Source: JBKEDF01 sp047975325
GTDB lineage: Bacteria > Pseudomonadota > Alphaproteobacteria > Rhodobacterales > Rhodobacteraceae
Length of the DNA stretch: 6,420 nucleotides
NCBI GenBank assembly: GCA_047975325.1
Contig: JBKEDF010000085.1
Coordinates: forward strand, 1 to 6,420
Reading direction: 5' to 3'
Shown: positions 4,941 to 6,420 of the stretch, piece after piece
How positions within the stretch are numbered: position 1 is the stretch's first letter
Layout: each line of letters opens with the position of its first letter
Position numbers and translations under genes: made by a program
The notes under the pieces: generated by a model
What the model saw: only the letters and a program-made list of their open reading frames with translations
Told to the model about the DNA's origin: nothing
The model's database searches: none

Positions 4941-6420
4941 CACGTGCGCCAAATTTCATCCTCTTCATCACCGATCAGCTTCGCGCGGATTTTCTGGGCT
5001 GTTACGGCCATCCGCAGGTGCAAACCCCGAATATCGACGATCTTGCCGCCAAAGGGCTGGCCTTTGACCGTTTCTATGTCGCAAGCCCGGTCTGCATGCC
5101 CAATCGCGCAAGCCTGATGACCGGGCGCATGCCCTCGGTCAGCGGGGTTCGGGCAAATGGCATTCCGCTGGCACGTGACCGGGTCACATTCGTGGATCTT
5201 CTGCGCGCCGCCGGATATCAGACCGCGCTTTGCGGCAAAAGCCACTTGCAAAATTTCACCGGCCGCCCCCCCGTTCTTCCCGAAACCGCATCTGCAACCG
5301 CCACCCCGCCGCCCGGGGATCTTGCCCAGGCACGGCGCGGGACGCTTGACGATGCCTGGCACGGGCAGGAAGATCCGGCCCACTGGAACGAAGCCGACGG
5401 GGTTTCGACCCCCTTTTACGGTTTTGACAGGGTGGATCTGACCACGGGCCATGGCGACGACATTCATGGAAGCTACCGTCGCTGGCTGCTGGAACGCGAC
5501 GCCGGAGCCGCAGAAAAAATCGGCGCGGACCATCAGCTTGCCCATGATTATTCCTGCCCGCAGGCCGTGCGCACAGCCTTGCCGGAGGATCTTTATTCCA
5601 CCTCCTATATCGCCGAATGTGCCGGGGATTTCCTGTCAAACGCTGATCCGGACCGGCCCTTTTTCCTGATGGTTTCCTTTCCCGATCCACATCATCCCTT
5701 CAATCCGCCGGGACGATACTGGGATATGTATGACCCGGATAACATGCCCCTGCCCGAAGCCTTTTCGCGCAATGACTGGACCCCGCCCGCCACGGTACGG
5801 GGCCTTCTGGAACAACGCACAGAGGGGGGCGCCAACCTGCAAGGCATGAACACATTCGGCTGTTCAGCCCGTGAGGCGCAGGAGGCCCGCGCCCTGACCT
5901 GCGGTATGATCACCATGATCGACGACGCCATAGGCCGGGTCCGTCATACCCTGACCGAAACCGGGCAGGCGGAGGATACAGTCATCCTTTTCACCTCCGA
6001 TCACGGCGATAACCTGGGGGACCACCGACTATTGCTGAAAGGCGCGGAATGTTATGAACAGGTCACACGGGTGCCGTTCATCTGGACCGACCCACAAGCC
6101 CATGCGGCGGGGGACCGAACGGATCGCATCGGCCAGACCCACGATATTGGCGCGGCAATCCTCGCCCGGGCCGGACTTGCCCCCTTCAGCGGCTTTCAGG
6201 GCCAGGATGTCGTCTCGGGCCCGGGGCGCGATGCCGCACTGATCCAATACGAACATCAACGCATACATCCCGGCCTTGGTCGTCCGCCACGCCTGCGTGC
6301 GCTGCGAACCGATCGGTATCGGATCACGATCTATGACGGGGTTTCAGAAGGTGAACTTTACGATCTTGAAACCGATCCCGGTGAATTTGAAAACCTGTGG
6401 AACAAGCCCGAAGCCGCAAC
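4937..6420 (+). CDS. Sulfatase-family hydrolase (alkaline phosphatase superfamily), 3' end outside window
   Basis: The reading frame is open from the ATG at 4937 to the window edge (494 residues, no stop), so the gene continues to the right. It should hydrolyse a sulfate ester, or possibly a phosphonate/phosphate ester, as some relatives do. The active-site motif is CMPNR at residues 53-57 (in SPVCMPNRASLMTGR), matching CxPxR, where the Cys becomes formylglycine. Metal ligands are expected at Asp13 (ITDQLRADF) and Asp355-His356 (FTSDHGDNLGDH). Lys101 and His103 (CGKSHL), His252-253 (FPDPHHPF) and Lys368 are further active-site candidates. YEQVTRVPFIW (373-383) and LYDLETDPGEFENL (474-487) are C-terminal family hallmarks. 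There is no signal peptide, so it should be cytoplasmic. A Pro/Ala/Thr-rich loop (about 110-130) is likely an insertion. The ATG lies inside the permease stop (ATGA) with no clear ribosome binding site, implying translational coupling. Confidence 0.93.
   Translation, partial: MTRAPNFILFITDQLRADFLGCYGHPQVQTPNIDDLAAKGLAFDRFYVASPVCMPNRASLMTGRMPSVSGVRANGIPLARDRVTFVDLLRAAGYQTALCGKSHLQNFTGRPPVLPETASATATPPPGDLAQARRGTLDDAWHGQEDPAHWNEADGVSTPFYGFDRVDLTTGHGDDIHGSYRRWLLERDAGAAEKIGADHQLAHDYSCPQAVRTALPEDLYSTSYIAECAGDFLSNADPDRPFFLMVSFPDPHHPFNPPGRYWDMYDPDNMPLPEAFSRNDWTPPATVRGLLEQRTEGGANLQGMNTFGCSAREAQEARALTCGMITMIDDAIGRVRHTLTETGQAEDTVILFTSDHGDNLGDHRLLLKGAECYEQVTRVPFIWTDPQAHAAGDRTDRIGQTHDIGAAILARAGLAPFSGFQGQDVVSGPGRDAALIQYEHQRIHPGLGRPPRLRALRTDRYRITIYDGVSEGELYDLETDPGEFENLWNKPEAA

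Noticed and set aside
4299..4952. 217-residue minus-strand open frame
   Set aside because: It is antisense to the permease. Its composition, rich in Asp, Gln, His and Arg, is the mirror of hydrophobic membrane codons.
5260..5345. Possible frameshift in the sulfatase at the Pro/Ala-rich stretch
   Set aside because: The frame stays open, and recognisable family motifs occur both before (CGKSHL) and after (FPDPHHPF, TSDHGD) in the same frame. A variable loop explains it better.
4901..5545. 214-residue minus-strand open frame (and 5256-5690)
   Set aside because: Both are antisense to the sulfatase, whose frame carries the CxPxR and DHGD motifs. Neither has recognisable motifs of its own.
1..6420. 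CRISPR array, insertion sequence, tRNA or rRNA
   Set aside because: No regularly spaced direct repeats, transposase frame with terminal repeats, or cloverleaf or rRNA sequence was found on reading both strands.

Overview
The window is GC-rich coding DNA from a Gram-negative bacterium. An alphaproteobacterium, probably Rhodobacterales-like, fits best. This is inferred from the pairing of a Tat-exported MsrP with MsrQ, a fused TAXI-type TRAP transporter and a CxPxR sulfatase; no rRNA or other phylogenetic marker is present, so the taxonomy is only a suggestion.

Layout. Positions 1-209 hold no gene, but they contain a near-perfect stem-loop and a strikingly A/C-rich tract. Positions 210-1765, minus strand, form the two-gene operon msrP-msrQ, whose stop and start codons share one base (TGATG). 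It encodes the periplasmic molybdoenzyme and membrane haem subunit that repair oxidised methionine in envelope proteins. Positions 1766-2030 are a divergent intergenic region. It carries a strong sigma70-like promoter for the plus-strand genes (TTGAAA, 16 bp, TATGAT) and a perfect dyad of the LysR-box form (AAACAT-N11-ATGTTT) overlapping the -35.

Positions 2031-6420, plus strand, form a second operon. It contains a TAXI-family periplasmic substrate-binding protein, a fused 4TM-12TM TRAP permease, and a sulfatase-family hydrolase whose ATG overlaps the permease stop (ATGA). The sulfatase runs off the right edge of the window.

How the genes work together. The receptor and permease should import a small organic anion driven by an ion gradient. 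The sulfatase has no signal peptide and begins directly with its metal-binding strand, so it should act in the cytoplasm on what the transporter brings in. The inferred job of the operon is uptake and cleavage of a small sulfate ester, or possibly a phosphonate or phosphate ester; the substrate cannot be read from the sequence. The msrPQ operon looks functionally separate and shares only the divergent control region.

Nothing here is a clearly new system. The most interesting points are the transporter-hydrolase coupling, the LysR-type dyad at the promoter with no regulator gene in view, and the odd A/C-rich stem-loop region at the left edge.
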